Below are positions 9,299-18,154 of a stretch of 64,000 nucleotides of DNA, one piece after another. The notes under the pieces are model-generated. The model saw only the letters and a list, made by a program, of their open reading frames with translations, did not search any database and had not been told where the DNA came from. The DNA is from JAVBNH01 sp031551635 (lineage in GTDB: Bacteria > Bacillota > Clostridia > Oscillospirales > Acutalibacteraceae). The translations under genes and the position numbers were made by a program. Position 1 is the first letter of the stretch, and each line of letters begins with the position of its first letter. Where the stretch lies: positions 62,001 to 126,000 of the forward strand of contig JAVBNH010000003.1 in the NCBI GenBank assembly GCA_031551635.1, given 5' to 3'.

Positions 9299-10706
9299 AG
9301 TTTACTTTTCTGACGGGAAGCCTTTTCTTTTCCTCTTCTTTTTCAACTACCTTCTTTTTTTCAAACGCGCCGAAGGTTGAAACTGCACGGATAAGCACAA
9401 CAATCTGGTGGTATCCCAGCGCTTCGAGAATGCTGTAAAGTATAATTTTTGAACTGAGGGAAGGTGTTATATAGCATTCATTCATCTGCTGGTCTACTCT
9501 AGCTGCTGAAATGTTATTGAGTATTCTTAAGCCAAAATAAAGCCCGATGATTAGCAAAAAGGTCTCAATTGAAATTTGATTCATAATCAGCGCAAGAGGT
9601 AAAGTTATGTATGATAATGCTTCAAAAATCACAAGAATTATATTATTTAAAAGATTATACGCAACCTTCAGGCTCAATGATTTATACTTAAAAGGTGAGC
9701 GCAGAGCTTTTAAATGCGAGAAAGTTGCTCTTGTAACTCCCTTTTGCCACTTGCTGTAACGCTTAAAGCCGTCACCGGTGGAATCCTCGGGAATCATACT
9801 CAAAACATCACGCTGTGTTACTATTCTGCAATCCTTTTCTCTTGAGTACATGTCTTCTTGAATTCGCAGGAACATTTCATATTGACTGGTTTGACTGTCT
9901 ATAGAAAAGCCGTTGCAGTCCATAACTGCTTGTTTTTGGAAGAGTGCGAACATTCCTGATTTACTGTAAAGCTCGCAGCTGGCTTCCCTGTTTAGAAAAT
10001 CTGCCGCGGTCATGTTAATGCATTCGACAAGCTTTACACCTTTTGAATAACCGATTGAACCTTGCTTCACCGAGGTGTTTTCATGCTCTGCGTTATTATC
10101 TATTCTGGTGATTCCGCTTGAAACTACAGTAGAGGAATCCTTAAAAAATTCAAATGAAAGCTTCAGAAGCGCGTCTTTATCGATTTCCATGCCGGGAGTT
10201 ATAACCGTAAACATAGGGCATTGTGAAATATTAATTCCCGCATTGACCGCGTCGTTTAGTCCGCCCTTCACTTTTTCGACATATAAAAGCTTTGGATATT
10301 TTTTGTTATAATAAATATGGCGCAGCTTAGCAGTCTTTATAGTACGCTTAATTGCATGCTCGATTTCGCCAAGCTCATAATTTCCAATCACGCGTGTATT
10401 AACTGCTTCTCCGCAGCCGTCATTGACGACAATTATCTCCATATGGTCATAATTCATTTCCATCAGGCTGTCGATTGTTGAAATAGCATCACGGTCTTCT
10501 TCACATATCGGCACAATAATTGAAATGGGTATCATATTTTCTTCACCCATATATGCCTTAAAGTCAAGAATCCGGTTTTTTTGACGCTCCCGGCCTGCCT
10601 TGAGCATTTCGATTAATGTTTGCAGAAATTTAATCGCAGCGATAAAGATAAATAAAATGACAAATACCGCGTTAACCGTGCTCAAAAAAGAATTAAGTAT
10701 ACTCAT
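9297..10706 (-). CDS. Membrane GT2 glycosyltransferase, degenerate catalytic motifs
   Basis: A 469-residue processive-type GT2: one N-terminal membrane helix (residues ~10-30), a GT-A domain (~60-320) and two to four C-terminal membrane helices. The first motif is intact (SIIVPICEE, IIVVNDG). Where the family has DxD there is TPGMEID, and where BcsA/PgaC-type enzymes have QxxRW there is KWQKG. The fold is clear but catalysis by the usual mechanism is doubtful. It is the last gene of a minus-strand set with HEAT, HD-GYP, DivIVA-like and GGDEF proteins. It might synthesise a polymer, or act as a non-catalytic partner of the nearby Pel machinery. The basic tail ends KKRLPVRKVN. Confidence 0.75.
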   Translation of the reverse strand: MSILNSFLSTVNAVFVILFIFIAAIKFLQTLIEMLKAGRERQKNRILDFKAYMGEENMIPISIIVPICEEDRDAISTIDSLMEMNYDHMEIIVVNDGCGEAVNTRVIGNYELGEIEHAIKRTIKTAKLRHIYYNKKYPKLLYVEKVKGGLNDAVNAGINISQCPMFTVITPGMEIDKDALLKLSFEFFKDSSTVVSSGITRIDNNAEHENTSVKQGSIGYSKGVKLVECINMTAADFLNREASCELYSKSGMFALFQKQAVMDCNGFSIDSQTSQYEMFLRIQEDMYSREKDCRIVTQRDVLSMIPEDSTGDGFKRYSKWQKGVTRATFSHLKALRSPFKYKSLSLKVAYNLLNNIILVIFEALSYITLPLALIMNQISIETFLLIIGLYFGLRILNNISAARVDQQMNECYITPSLSSKIILYSILEALGYHQIVVLIRAVSTFGAFEKKKVVEKEEEKKRLPVRKVN

Positions 10707-10741
10707 TAAATCTCACCTCTCATGTTCAATATTGCACTGCT

Positions 10742-11821
10742 TTAAACGCTGAAATCGCGGTATAGAACATATTTGATTGCATCCGATGCGAAGTTATCAT
10801 ATTTTCCGAGAATTTCATCGACATATTCAAGTCCGTCCTTCATGCCGATGAGGGTTTTTGTAGCGTTATATCTGACCCACCACTCGCTGTCGCTGGTAGC
10901 TCTTGAAACGGTTTCGGTAGCGGTAAGGGTGTCAAGAGAACCGAGAGCCTTCACTGCTGCATTACGGACAATCCACATCCTGTCGCTGGCGGCGCTCACA
11001 AGCTCACTCTCAAATCTCGCGTCACCGAAATTCCCCAAAGCGGTAACGGCAGCAACCCGTAAATTCGCGTTTTTGCTCTCGAGAGCTTCAAGATAAATTC
11101 CGACAAAGTCCTCAATATTATACTTTGCAATAGACTTTATGACAGTCGCCTTAGTGTAATCGTCACAATCAGTAAAAATCAATGACGCAAGCACTCTAAT
11201 ATCCTCAGTATACTCGCCGAGAAGCTGACAGACAAGTCTTTTCGAAATCCTGTAATTGTCCTTGCAGCTCGCGACAAATTTCAATACTCCTTCTTCATTT
11301 CCAAGCTTTGAAAGAGCCATGGCTGAGCTGAAGGCAAGCTCCATATTGTCCGAATCGAGATACTGCTCTATATTTTTAGCCTGTTCACCCACCGAATAAT
11401 CAGCCAGCATGCGGCAAGCATGAGCCTTATCATAGGGTGAACGGCTGTCAAGGAGCTTAGTATAAAATCTGACAGGTTCAACAGTCTTTAAAATCTTAAA
11501 GAGCGCTAGTTGAAGTCTTTCGTCGCCATCCTGAGCTTTTTCGAGATTTTTAAAGAATACAGCCGAGAGAGCATCAAAGTTTTCCCTGTTGTTACCCATG
11601 CTTTTAGCAAGTTGGTTTAATTCGTCATTTAAAGTATGTTCAGACGGCGCATTAATTATGGAATAGAATATTTCTTCAATTCTTCGGTTCTGCTTAAACA
11701 CCGCGACACGGTTTTTCTCTTGCTTTTTCGAGCGTAACATCAGCGCAAGAGCCTGCACAACCACCAGCGCGGTAATACACAAGAGCAGGACGGTTGTAGA
11801 GTTTTTCATAAATTCAATCAT
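10742..11821 (-). CDS. Membrane-anchored HEAT-repeat protein
   Basis: 359 residues. One N-terminal membrane helix (~residues 8-28) leads into an all-helical cytoplasmic region with about seven HEAT/PBS-lyase-like repeats, visible as recurring AVKALGSLDTLTA or VAAVTALGNFGDA units every ~31 residues. Such solenoids are protein-docking platforms with no enzymatic role. It lies 35 bp from the GT2 gene and 47 bp from the HD-GYP gene, so it is probably an assembly scaffold for the GT2 in the membrane. The ATG at 11821 gives the N-terminal helix; another Met lies four residues in. Confidence 0.8.
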   Translation of the reverse strand: MIEFMKNSTTVLLLCITALVVVQALALMLRSKKQEKNRVAVFKQNRRIEEIFYSIINAPSEHTLNDELNQLAKSMGNNRENFDALSAVFFKNLEKAQDGDERLQLALFKILKTVEPVRFYTKLLDSRSPYDKAHACRMLADYSVGEQAKNIEQYLDSDNMELAFSSAMALSKLGNEEGVLKFVASCKDNYRISKRLVCQLLGEYTEDIRVLASLIFTDCDDYTKATVIKSIAKYNIEDFVGIYLEALESKNANLRVAAVTALGNFGDARFESELVSAASDRMWIVRNAAVKALGSLDTLTATETVSRATSDSEWWVRYNATKTLIGMKDGLEYVDEILGKYDNFASDAIKYVLYRDFSV

Positions 11822-11868
11822 GTGCGGTTAGCCTCCTCATATTTCCTAATTAGAATAATCAGAAATAT

Positions 11869-14088
11869 TTATAAATTTTTACTGCTGTTATATATTTTTA
11901 TGATTTTGTCAAACGATTTGTTAAAAGCATCAACGGCTTTTCTTTCAAAATGAGAATCTACTCGTTCATTTATAAAGATTTTCGCTTCGTTCAAGGACCA
12001 GGCTTTTTTATAGCTTCTCTCTGTAGTCAAAGCATCAAAAACATCAGCCACCGCAACAATTTGGGCATATAAATGAATCTCATCACCCACAAGTCCGAGG
12101 TATCCCGAGCCGTCTATCTGCTCGTGATGCTGCTGAGCGATAATGGCCGCAGCCGAAATGAATTCACCCGGAGAGCCTGAAAGAATATTGTAGCCCCACA
12201 CAACGTGGTTTTTCATAATAGAACGTTCCTGTTTAGTCAAAGCGCCTTTTTTCTTGATAATTTTTTCGGATATAGCCAGCTTTCCAAGGTCATGCATCAT
12301 GGATGCCTGAGAGACAAGCTCACTCTCCTCTGCGCTCATTCCGTATGCAAGGCAAATTACTTTGGTATATTCGGACACGCGACGAATATGCTCGCCGGTT
12401 TCCTGATTTCTGGCCTCGGTTATATGAGCGAGATTGAAGAACACCATGTTTTGCATCTCGACAATTTCGTTTTTTAAGTTGAGAGCTTCAAGAGCATAAG
12501 AAATATTGGCATATGTTGACTTCAGAACACCCTTCAGATCCTCGGAAATAACCCTTTTCATTCCGCTGATATGGCAAATAAGGTATACTTCATTATTCTG
12601 ACGCAGATAAACATCGATATAAGTAACGCCAAACATGATATAATCATTGTTTGATTCGTTAATTCGCTTCTCGATAATGTCGAAATTGCATAATTCCTGC
12701 TCGTTATCAGAGTAAACAATAGAGTAATAGCCGTTTTCTTTTGTAGCAACGCTCACTCGAAGCGTGTCGGTAATCCCGACGGCATTTCCGGAGGCTTCAA
12801 TCATATCCTCAAAAATAATTGTTCTCAGACTCTGTGCCATATTTCTGCAGAACTCAGCCATGCTTTTTGATGAAAAAACCTGGGCGCTTAAGGTCAGAGC
12901 CTTGTTAAAGAGAACCGTGCTTTGAGTATTTGTCTCGCTGTCGTGATGAACGGTTATAGCATTAAAAACTTTTCCCGGCAGATAATCCAGACCACATAAA
13001 ACCATCAGAATTCCTGATAAAATACTCAGGGAATAGCTCTGGTCAAGAATGAAAGAAAAACAGTAATTTATCGTGAAAAAATATGAGGAGAACATTAGAG
13101 CAATCAGCGGAATCTGAATTTTCAGCTTCATCTCCGGCAGACATCTCCAAATAGAGACTGAGGAACAAATAATCAGGAATAATGTATAATACGGAATTAT
13201 TTCATACAGAGTATAAGTAAAACTTGGCTGAACACTGAAAACAAAAAGCGAAATATAGAAGATATGTAGCAGTGCCAGCGCTTTATTTAATAAATGGAAT
13301 TTTTCTTTGAAGCAGAATGAAAGACACAAGATTCCGAATTCAATGATTAAGACAAGAGCAGTTTCCAGCTTAAACAGATTAATCGAGTCGGAGGCATAAA
13401 CTGACAGAATGGTTCTCAAAGCTATAAGCAGACCTGAAGAGGTGAAAATCAAACTTGAAAAAATCAGCCTACGCGTACCCTTTCGATAAAATCTAGCGCC
13501 GATACAGCACATTATAAAGAAGGCGCCGATACCGAAAATAAAAGCAGCAAGAAGCAAAGAAATAAAGAAAAAAATACTCTGAAAAGACTCATATTGGTTG
13601 CTGACAAGCCAAGCTTCAGTGTGACGGTTGCCGCTGAGGCGGTAAACAATTTCAACAGAACAGCCGGAATAATCTTCCTCTATCAACACTTTAGAAATTG
13701 CTGACCTTGAAAACACTGTTTCTTCTATAAATGAGTTATAAAGCACAACACCGTCAACAATAACAATAACCGGTGAATAAAATGTTTTGACAAAAAGCAA
13801 CTGCCCTTTTCTTAGCGAGTCAAAGTTACGGGAGATTTTTGCATATTTTCGCTCAGGTATATAATTATTAAAATCCTTGAGCTCAATTGTTTCATTAATA
13901 TTTTTGTCTGAAAAGAAAGCATCAACTGTTTTTGCTGTCGAAATTCGCCAATTATCGTTGATTTTGCTCGGTATAGGTGAAAATTTGTCGACAGAAAGGA
14001 CGACCGTTACTGAAAATTGTATTATTAGAAATACAATTACAGCGGCGATTATACCTAAAATATATTTTTTAAAAAAACCTTTGTGCAT
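11869..14088 (-). CDS. 7TM receptor-type HD-GYP c-di-GMP phosphodiesterase
   Basis: 739 residues. An N-terminal membrane helix (~12-34) is followed by an extracytoplasmic beta-rich domain (~35-165), seven membrane helices (~170-370, 7TMR-DISM style), a linker/GAF-like region, and a C-terminal HD-GYP domain (~555-735). HD-GYP residues are present: HIRR, MHDLGKLAI, KNHVVWG, QQHHEQIDGSGYLG and DVFDALTTERSYK. The GYP signature reads GYL. HD-GYP proteins hydrolyse c-di-GMP, so this should be a membrane sensor that lowers the messenger. It sits between the DivIVA-like and HEAT genes in one strand-coherent group that also holds a GGDEF enzyme, giving synthesis and breakdown in one operon. Confidence 0.9.
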   Translation of the reverse strand: MHKGFFKKYILGIIAAVIVFLIIQFSVTVVLSVDKFSPIPSKINDNWRISTAKTVDAFFSDKNINETIELKDFNNYIPERKYAKISRNFDSLRKGQLLFVKTFYSPVIVIVDGVVLYNSFIEETVFSRSAISKVLIEEDYSGCSVEIVYRLSGNRHTEAWLVSNQYESFQSIFFFISLLLAAFIFGIGAFFIMCCIGARFYRKGTRRLIFSSLIFTSSGLLIALRTILSVYASDSINLFKLETALVLIIEFGILCLSFCFKEKFHLLNKALALLHIFYISLFVFSVQPSFTYTLYEIIPYYTLFLIICSSVSIWRCLPEMKLKIQIPLIALMFSSYFFTINYCFSFILDQSYSLSILSGILMVLCGLDYLPGKVFNAITVHHDSETNTQSTVLFNKALTLSAQVFSSKSMAEFCRNMAQSLRTIIFEDMIEASGNAVGITDTLRVSVATKENGYYSIVYSDNEQELCNFDIIEKRINESNNDYIMFGVTYIDVYLRQNNEVYLICHISGMKRVISEDLKGVLKSTYANISYALEALNLKNEIVEMQNMVFFNLAHITEARNQETGEHIRRVSEYTKVICLAYGMSAEESELVSQASMMHDLGKLAISEKIIKKKGALTKQERSIMKNHVVWGYNILSGSPGEFISAAAIIAQQHHEQIDGSGYLGLVGDEIHLYAQIVAVADVFDALTTERSYKKAWSLNEAKIFINERVDSHFERKAVDAFNKSFDKIIKIYNSSKNL

Positions 14089-14150
14089 CAGGCTTATCCT
14101 TTCTGCTCAGACAAGGGGGAAAGTAAAGTCGGTGAGAAGAAAAAGATTTA

Positions 14151-15719
14151 TCAGTTGATGTTGGAATATTTTTTCAAAATATCCTGAACGTTAATTTTCG
14201 GCTTAACAGCAGCATCAGGAGCTCTTCTGATAGCTTCATTTTCAGCCTGTTTTTTTACTTCGTCGGCTTTTTCCTGCTCCTGCTTGAGGATATCATCCTG
14301 CTCCTTTTTGCTCGCTATGCTGCGTTTTATGGCTTCCTTCATCTCATTTAGCTCGTCTTCAGGGTTATAACTCTCCTCATCCTCAGCCTCGTCAAGCTTA
14401 TCCTTGGCGATTTCAACATATGGCTGAAGCGGTTCCTGAACAGGAGCTGCGAGGGGAATTTCCGGAGCTTTCGGTGAGTGAACAGGCTGCTGTATTTTTT
14501 CTGCTTGTGGTTCAGGCTCCGGAGTGAATACTTCAGCGGATTTTATTTCCGCAGGGATTGTAAAAATCGGTACAGGCGGAATTTCTATGTGCTGAACAGT
14601 GCCTTCGTCACTATCCTCCAAATCCGTCGGAGCATCAATATATAAGGAATCAAATGAAAAATTAATCAAATCTATTGGTAAGTCCGCGTTCTTCGCGGCT
14701 TCGGATATATTCGCGGCGTTCTGCTCAAACTTAGTATCTGTGTCTCGGATAAGCTGCTCAATTGTCGGCAGACTAGAGTTAGTTGAGCCGTCGTTTATGC
14801 CTTCCTGGTCAAGCTCTGTTTTTATTTCGCTGCGGAAAGCCGACAATGTGGTTTCAACATCAGAAATAATCCTGTCTCTTGATATTGAGAGATGCTTTAT
14901 TTGCTCAGAGGTGTTGATGTTTATCTCAGAAACAGATTTAATAATACGCTCTAGCGCGAGGAATTGCTGTGCGCCCTGTTCGATAAACGCGCTCAGCTGC
15001 TCTTTTGCGCTATTCAGGTCGTCAAAAAGGATTTCGGTTTTGTGAATATCACTGCTCAGTTCAAGGAAAACCCTGTTAGCGAGCTCGTTTACATTGTCCT
15101 TCGCATCAGATGCAATATCCATCGCACCTTCAAAGGCATGCAAATAAATCTTTTCAATTACTTTCACGTCAGGCATAGCGGATTTTTTTGATGCCGCATT
15201 TATATCCTTCGATAGCTTTAACAATTGTTCTTTTAATACAGAAATAGATGAATTAAGGTCGCCGACGCTTGTCTTAAGCGCAGCGATTTCTCTATCTTTC
15301 GCAATTATAGCGCTCTGATAAGCAGTTATCGCTTCTTTTGCGGCTTGCTCGTTGATAACTCTGCCGCTCTTCGAGCTGTCTGCTGATGTGTTCTTAATTG
15401 CGTTTTGAAGCGCCTGTTCTTTTTCACGCAGAGCGGTCTCAAACTGCTTTGAGGATTCATCATACCTTGTGAGCAGTTTAGTCAGTCTGTCTATTTCAGC
15501 GTCTTTTTGCTGAAGCTCAGCAGCATGTGAGTCAATAGTGCGGTTCATTGCCGCAAAATCATTGTCACTGCTGTTAACACTTGATTCATTATTTTCAACT
15601 TCTTTTTCCGCGCTGAAAAGTTGTTGCCTGAGGTTGAAAATCTCATCGTTAAGCTCGGCTATCTTCTTCTCGACTTCTTCCTCGTCATAACCGCGCATTT
15701 TCTTTTTGAAAGCTTCCAT
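14151..15719 (-). CDS. DivIVA-like coiled-coil protein
   Basis: 522 residues, predicted soluble. It begins with a short DivIVA-type motif (KKKMRGYDEEEVEKKIAEL) and a long heptad-rich coiled coil (~15-115). More helical segments follow, then a Pro/Glu-rich disordered stretch (~345-440) and a final charged helix. DivIVA-family proteins bind curved membrane and recruit partners to poles and septa. The same GY(D/S)xxEV motif starts two other proteins in this window (49914 and 60771), each near an HD-GYP gene. It is 62 bp upstream of the 7TM-HD-GYP gene. The likely job is to localise the c-di-GMP/polysaccharide machinery; this is inference. Confidence 0.7.
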   Translation of the reverse strand: MEAFKKKMRGYDEEEVEKKIAELNDEIFNLRQQLFSAEKEVENNESSVNSSDNDFAAMNRTIDSHAAELQQKDAEIDRLTKLLTRYDESSKQFETALREKEQALQNAIKNTSADSSKSGRVINEQAAKEAITAYQSAIIAKDREIAALKTSVGDLNSSISVLKEQLLKLSKDINAASKKSAMPDVKVIEKIYLHAFEGAMDIASDAKDNVNELANRVFLELSSDIHKTEILFDDLNSAKEQLSAFIEQGAQQFLALERIIKSVSEININTSEQIKHLSISRDRIISDVETTLSAFRSEIKTELDQEGINDGSTNSSLPTIEQLIRDTDTKFEQNAANISEAAKNADLPIDLINFSFDSLYIDAPTDLEDSDEGTVQHIEIPPVPIFTIPAEIKSAEVFTPEPEPQAEKIQQPVHSPKAPEIPLAAPVQEPLQPYVEIAKDKLDEAEDEESYNPEDELNEMKEAIKRSIASKKEQDDILKQEQEKADEVKKQAENEAIRRAPDAAVKPKINVQDILKKYSNIN

Positions 15720-15812
15720 AATTTGACCTCGATTCCGTGAAATTTTTCTGCCGGATCATAGAAATATTGTATATTACTTAACATTTGCGTTTGCGAAAAA
15801 CAAGGATCAGAT

Positions 15813-17297
15813 TCATCGCAAAAAAAGACCTATTTGCTTTGAGACTGAGGATAGAAAAGCGATATCCGCCCTGCTCCAAGTTCGTGAAGTGATGAAACTG
15901 TCGTAGAGGAAAAGGTATTCACTGCCAGCGCTACCCAGTGAAGGGTGCAGAAGGAAGTAAAAAAACACTCCTGCTCTGTCAAGTCCGAGCTGCGACCAGA
16001 TTTCCTGAGGCAATGAGTCTGCAGTATAAACACTGCTATCCTCTGATTTTCTGAAAAAATCAATAAGATTATTATAATCAGTGAATTTTCCGTAAGCCGG
16101 ACGTCTTTCACTGGATGAAGCTGAATAAATAAGGTTAAAACTGCCCTGAGCATCACATTCATAAATAACTGCGCTGTCTATATCATATGCCTGAGCTATC
16201 GTACTGAGCACATGCTTTATGCTCTGTTTAACATCCTCGGAGCCATATAGACTGTTAAAAATACTGTTTGTTAAATCCATTGTGGAGCTATAAGTTTTAT
16301 TGTCGCTTTCTCCAAAAAGATTATTCAATAGCTCAAAGGATTCCATGGAGTATTTTTCGCTGTATTTTTCGTTATATACAAGGCATTTTCCTTTTCCTTC
16401 TCGTTTTGACTGATATAACGCCTTATCCGCGTTATCGTAAAGTGTTATAAAATTATCACCGTGACGCGGGTAAAAAGCTATTCCTGAGGATAGTGACATA
16501 TTATAATTAACATCATTGATTGTTTTCGCTTTTAGTAGCGAATTAACCTTGTCTACCCTTGATTTTATTATTTCTTCGGATTGAATTTGGCTGATAAAAA
16601 CGATAAGCTCATCGCCGCCGAAGCGTGAAATAATATCAGAATCGCGGAATACACTCTTAATGATATTAGCACAACTTACAATTACTGAATCGCCTAAAAG
16701 ATGACCGAAGCTGTCATTAATAATTTTTAAATTATCAATATCAAAAACAATTAAAGCGTGTGAAGTGTTTTTACCGCTTTTTTCAATCATTTCCTTGACG
16801 ATTGTCTCGCCGGTGACCTTGTTGTAAAGACCGGTCAGTAAATCAATTTTTGAACGGTGAAGAACCTCATTGTAGGTCTTGTAATGCTCGGTAAAATCAG
16901 TAATCCTGCCGATAAGCCTGTCAGGTATTCGAGCGCCGATATCTGAACGGGATGATAATTCAATCAGGCTGCAAACAAACTGCCCTTTTGAATTTTTTAT
17001 CCTGACAATTATCGAATAGTCGCCGCATCCAGAGACAAGTCTGGTGCAAAAAAGCAGATATTCATCCATGTCCGCCTTGTGAATATTTCCAAGGTCAAAA
17101 ATGAACGGACTATTACCATCCACAATTGGAGGATACCCGAAGAATGTCACAAAATTGTCACAGCATTTAATTTCCCCTGAATTCAACTCAATATCAAAGA
17201 CAGCCGCGCCTTTAAAAAGTGATATAGTCTTATATATATTTTCCAATACCGCTTCCTTACCGATGTATTTATATGTACTCTCATTTTCACTGCTCAT
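15813..17297 (-). CDS. PAS-GGDEF-GAF diguanylate cyclase
   Basis: About 494 residues. N-terminal PAS-like sensor (~25-140), GGDEF domain (~150-310), then a GAF-like domain (~355-490). The active-site loop is RFGGDEL, an accepted GG(D/E)EF variant. Five residues before it stands RDSD, the RxxD inhibitory site for c-di-GMP feedback. FDIDNLKIINDSFGH is the Mg/GTP-binding helix region. It should make c-di-GMP from two GTP. Two ATGs, 17309 and 17297, bracket the site: AAAGG touches the first, so the second (12 bases downstream) is chosen. As first gene of the 17297-9297 set it may supply c-di-GMP to PelD and be opposed by the HD-GYP protein. Confidence 0.88.
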   Translation of the reverse strand: MSSENESTYKYIGKEAVLENIYKTISLFKGAAVFDIELNSGEIKCCDNFVTFFGYPPIVDGNSPFIFDLGNIHKADMDEYLLFCTRLVSGCGDYSIIVRIKNSKGQFVCSLIELSSRSDIGARIPDRLIGRITDFTEHYKTYNEVLHRSKIDLLTGLYNKVTGETIVKEMIEKSGKNTSHALIVFDIDNLKIINDSFGHLLGDSVIVSCANIIKSVFRDSDIISRFGGDELIVFISQIQSEEIIKSRVDKVNSLLKAKTINDVNYNMSLSSGIAFYPRHGDNFITLYDNADKALYQSKREGKGKCLVYNEKYSEKYSMESFELLNNLFGESDNKTYSSTMDLTNSIFNSLYGSEDVKQSIKHVLSTIAQAYDIDSAVIYECDAQGSFNLIYSASSSERRPAYGKFTDYNNLIDFFRKSEDSSVYTADSLPQEIWSQLGLDRAGVFFYFLLHPSLGSAGSEYLFLYDSFITSRTWSRADIAFLSSVSKQIGLFLR

Positions 17298-17416
17298 ATG
17301 GTATTTCATCCTTTGTACGATTTTTTATGAATATTATAGAATAATGAAAACTTTCGCAATAATAAAATCCCTTATTTTCAGTCCAAATTGAATTTTAACA
17401 TATTAATCACGCAAAG

Positions 17417-18127
17417 TCAAATGAAAAACCTTCTTGATAACCATGCTCTCAGTCGTTTATTTCTGGCAGTCGCGATAAAAAAAGCAATGAGTGAAACACA
17501 GGAAGCGGCTACCACAATAGAAACAGCCAAAATGATGTCATTATTGTAATAACGGCTCATCAATAAATCCCCGGTAATGCTGAAAACAGCAACAATTGCC
17601 AGTACAGCAATTGCAATATGCACCGGGTCTTTTTTCTTAGAAAGCCATTTAATCATAAAAATACAGGATATTAAGACATAAAAAATTAAAGGCAATGCAA
17701 TTTCAAGAAACCATTTACCGCCGTTTTCAGTTCGGTTTAAGGCGAAAAACACATAAATATATAATGAAATAGCAATACTGTCTATACTCAGGAGTAAATA
17801 CGGGTGATAATTAATCACGAGAAATGGCAATACAAACAGAAGCCAAAATAATGCGCTGCTTGAAAAAACATACAGAGCCCATCTTCCTGACTCGGAATAA
17901 ATCAGATTTAAAACAATACAAACAATATTTGGTATAAGAACAATCATCGAGACAATGAAAGCAGCATAACGTCTTCTGATTCCTGCCGGAATCATCAGTT
18001 TTTCAGGATAGGCGCGTAAGTCGGTTGAATCCTTTTTATTATTCGGATTAAACACCGGTGTATCGCACAGTGAGCACTTCTTAATATTTGTGTCCAGCTC
18101 GACACCGCAATTAACACAATAAGACAT
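17417..18127 (-). CDS. Zinc-ribbon membrane protein (DUF6320-like)
   Basis: 236 residues. An N-terminal zinc ribbon with two CxxC pairs (YCVNCG and KCSLCD), a short linker, then about six membrane helices. Function unknown; this layout is the DUF6320 type often found beside condensation-fold acyltransferases, as here (28 bp downstream of the acyltransferase stop). The pair is probably co-transcribed. The C-terminus is strongly basic (RLRAWLSRRFF), placing it in the cytoplasm. Confidence 0.65.
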   Translation of the reverse strand: MSYCVNCGVELDTNIKKCSLCDTPVFNPNNKKDSTDLRAYPEKLMIPAGIRRRYAAFIVSMIVLIPNIVCIVLNLIYSESGRWALYVFSSSALFWLLFVLPFLVINYHPYLLLSIDSIAISLYIYVFFALNRTENGGKWFLEIALPLIFYVLISCIFMIKWLSKKKDPVHIAIAVLAIVAVFSITGDLLMSRYYNNDIILAVSIVVAASCVSLIAFFIATARNKRLRAWLSRRFFI

Positions 18128-18154
18128 GCTTAGAGCTCCTTTCTTTCTGGTATA

